DNA of 41,031 bases, from positions 1 to 41,031 of the forward strand of contig PWFC01000036.1 in NCBI GenBank assembly GCA_003554025.1, in the 5' to 3' direction. The DNA comes from Mollicutes bacterium (GTDB lineage Bacteria > Bacillota_I > Bacilli_A > Izemoplasmatales > Izemoplasmataceae). Under the pieces are notes generated by a model, which saw nothing but the letters and a program-made list of their open reading frames with translations, was not told the DNA's origin and did no database searches. Positions within the stretch are counted from its first letter, which is position 1. The number at the start of each line of letters is the position of its first letter. Shown in pieces: positions 40,959 through 41,031 of this stretch. The position numbers and the translations under genes were made by a program.

Positions 40959-41016
40959 GTGATCCGTATCCTATAGGTGTAACGCTCAAACTACACATAG
41001 GGAGGATACGAATCAC
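40959..41016 (+). promoter_or_regulatory. Leader hairpin burying the RBS of the last gene
   Basis: GTGATCCGTATCCT (40959-40972) pairs with AGGATACGAATCAC (41003-41016) with one mismatch, and GTGT/ACAC extend it inside. The only Shine-Dalgarno sequence, AGGGAGG (40999-41005), is partly within the 3' arm and would be masked. This is a known way for some insertion sequences to block translation from outside transcripts, and also a general attenuation design. Confidence 0.55.
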
Positions 41017-41031
41017 ATGGCTAGTTTACCA
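41017..41031 (+). CDS. First five codons of a gene cut by the window end
   Basis: ATG at 41017, 11 nt after AGGGAGG, reads MASLP before the sequence ends. Too short to identify. The masked RBS fits a transposase, but that is only a guess. Confidence 0.4.

Noticed and set aside
1-41031. UGA read as Trp (Mollicutes code 4)
   Set aside because: Several genes end in TGA at family-normal lengths (VOC, Nudix, HAD, LRR neighbours), and all conserved Trp positions seen are TGG.

Overview
The window looks like a core stretch of a chromosome from a Bacillota/Mycoplasmatota-type (low-GC Gram-positive lineage) bacterium, although its own base composition is close to balanced. Pointers to this group are RecU, RNase J, EngB, RarA, HPr with both the His and the regulatory Ser sites, a T-box leader on valS, a TPP riboswitch on thiT, strong GGAGG ribosome binding sites and TATAAT promoters, and an N-terminally extended ribosomal protein L27. 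The genetic code is standard: UGA is used as stop and every Trp seen is UGG. A deep Mollicutes relative (Izemoplasma/Acholeplasma-like) is plausible, but this is inference only. No rRNA, tRNA, CRISPR array or complete insertion sequence was seen.

Layout. 1-5.4 kb: 3' end of pyrimidine-nucleoside phosphorylase, a VOC protein, a TPP-riboswitch-controlled thiamine transporter, the glycogen pair glgA-glgC, and recU on the opposite strand. 5.5-13.1 kb: RNase J, Nudix, trigger factor, a Cof-type phosphatase overlapping ptsH, Lon and an Ohr peroxidase. 13.2-15.4 kb: two secreted lipoproteins (a PHP hydrolase and an Ig/OB-fold protein). 15.5-24.0 kb: engB, T-box-valS-folC, ptsI (opposite strand), mutY, radC. 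24.0-31.8 kb: rplU-rpmA, an acetyltransferase-kinase fusion, obgE, two tandem mgtE genes, ruvA and a short M3-like peptidase. 31.8-41.0 kb: L-asparaginase, a histidinol-phosphatase-like PHP protein, rarA, two GNAT proteins, an LRR lipoprotein, a radical SAM protein preceded by a structured small transcript, a PfoR-like membrane protein, and the first codons of a gene cut by the window end.

The series tig-lon-engB-valS-folC-radC-rplU-rpmA-obg-ruvA follows the order known in Bacillus subtilis. The heme, shape/division, competence, sporulation, clpX, prp and ruvB genes that sit between or beside them in Bacillus are absent here. This is an ancestral core with accessory genes slotted in.

The points most worth checking are: an in-frame amber codon in valS, after which the expected second helix of the C-terminal coiled coil is still encoded; a GlgC whose catalytic Asp is Ala; an L27 with an atypical N-terminal extension and no adjacent prp; and a short promoter-terminator unit upstream of the radical SAM gene, with a 30-codon ORF and three mutually competing pairing segments.
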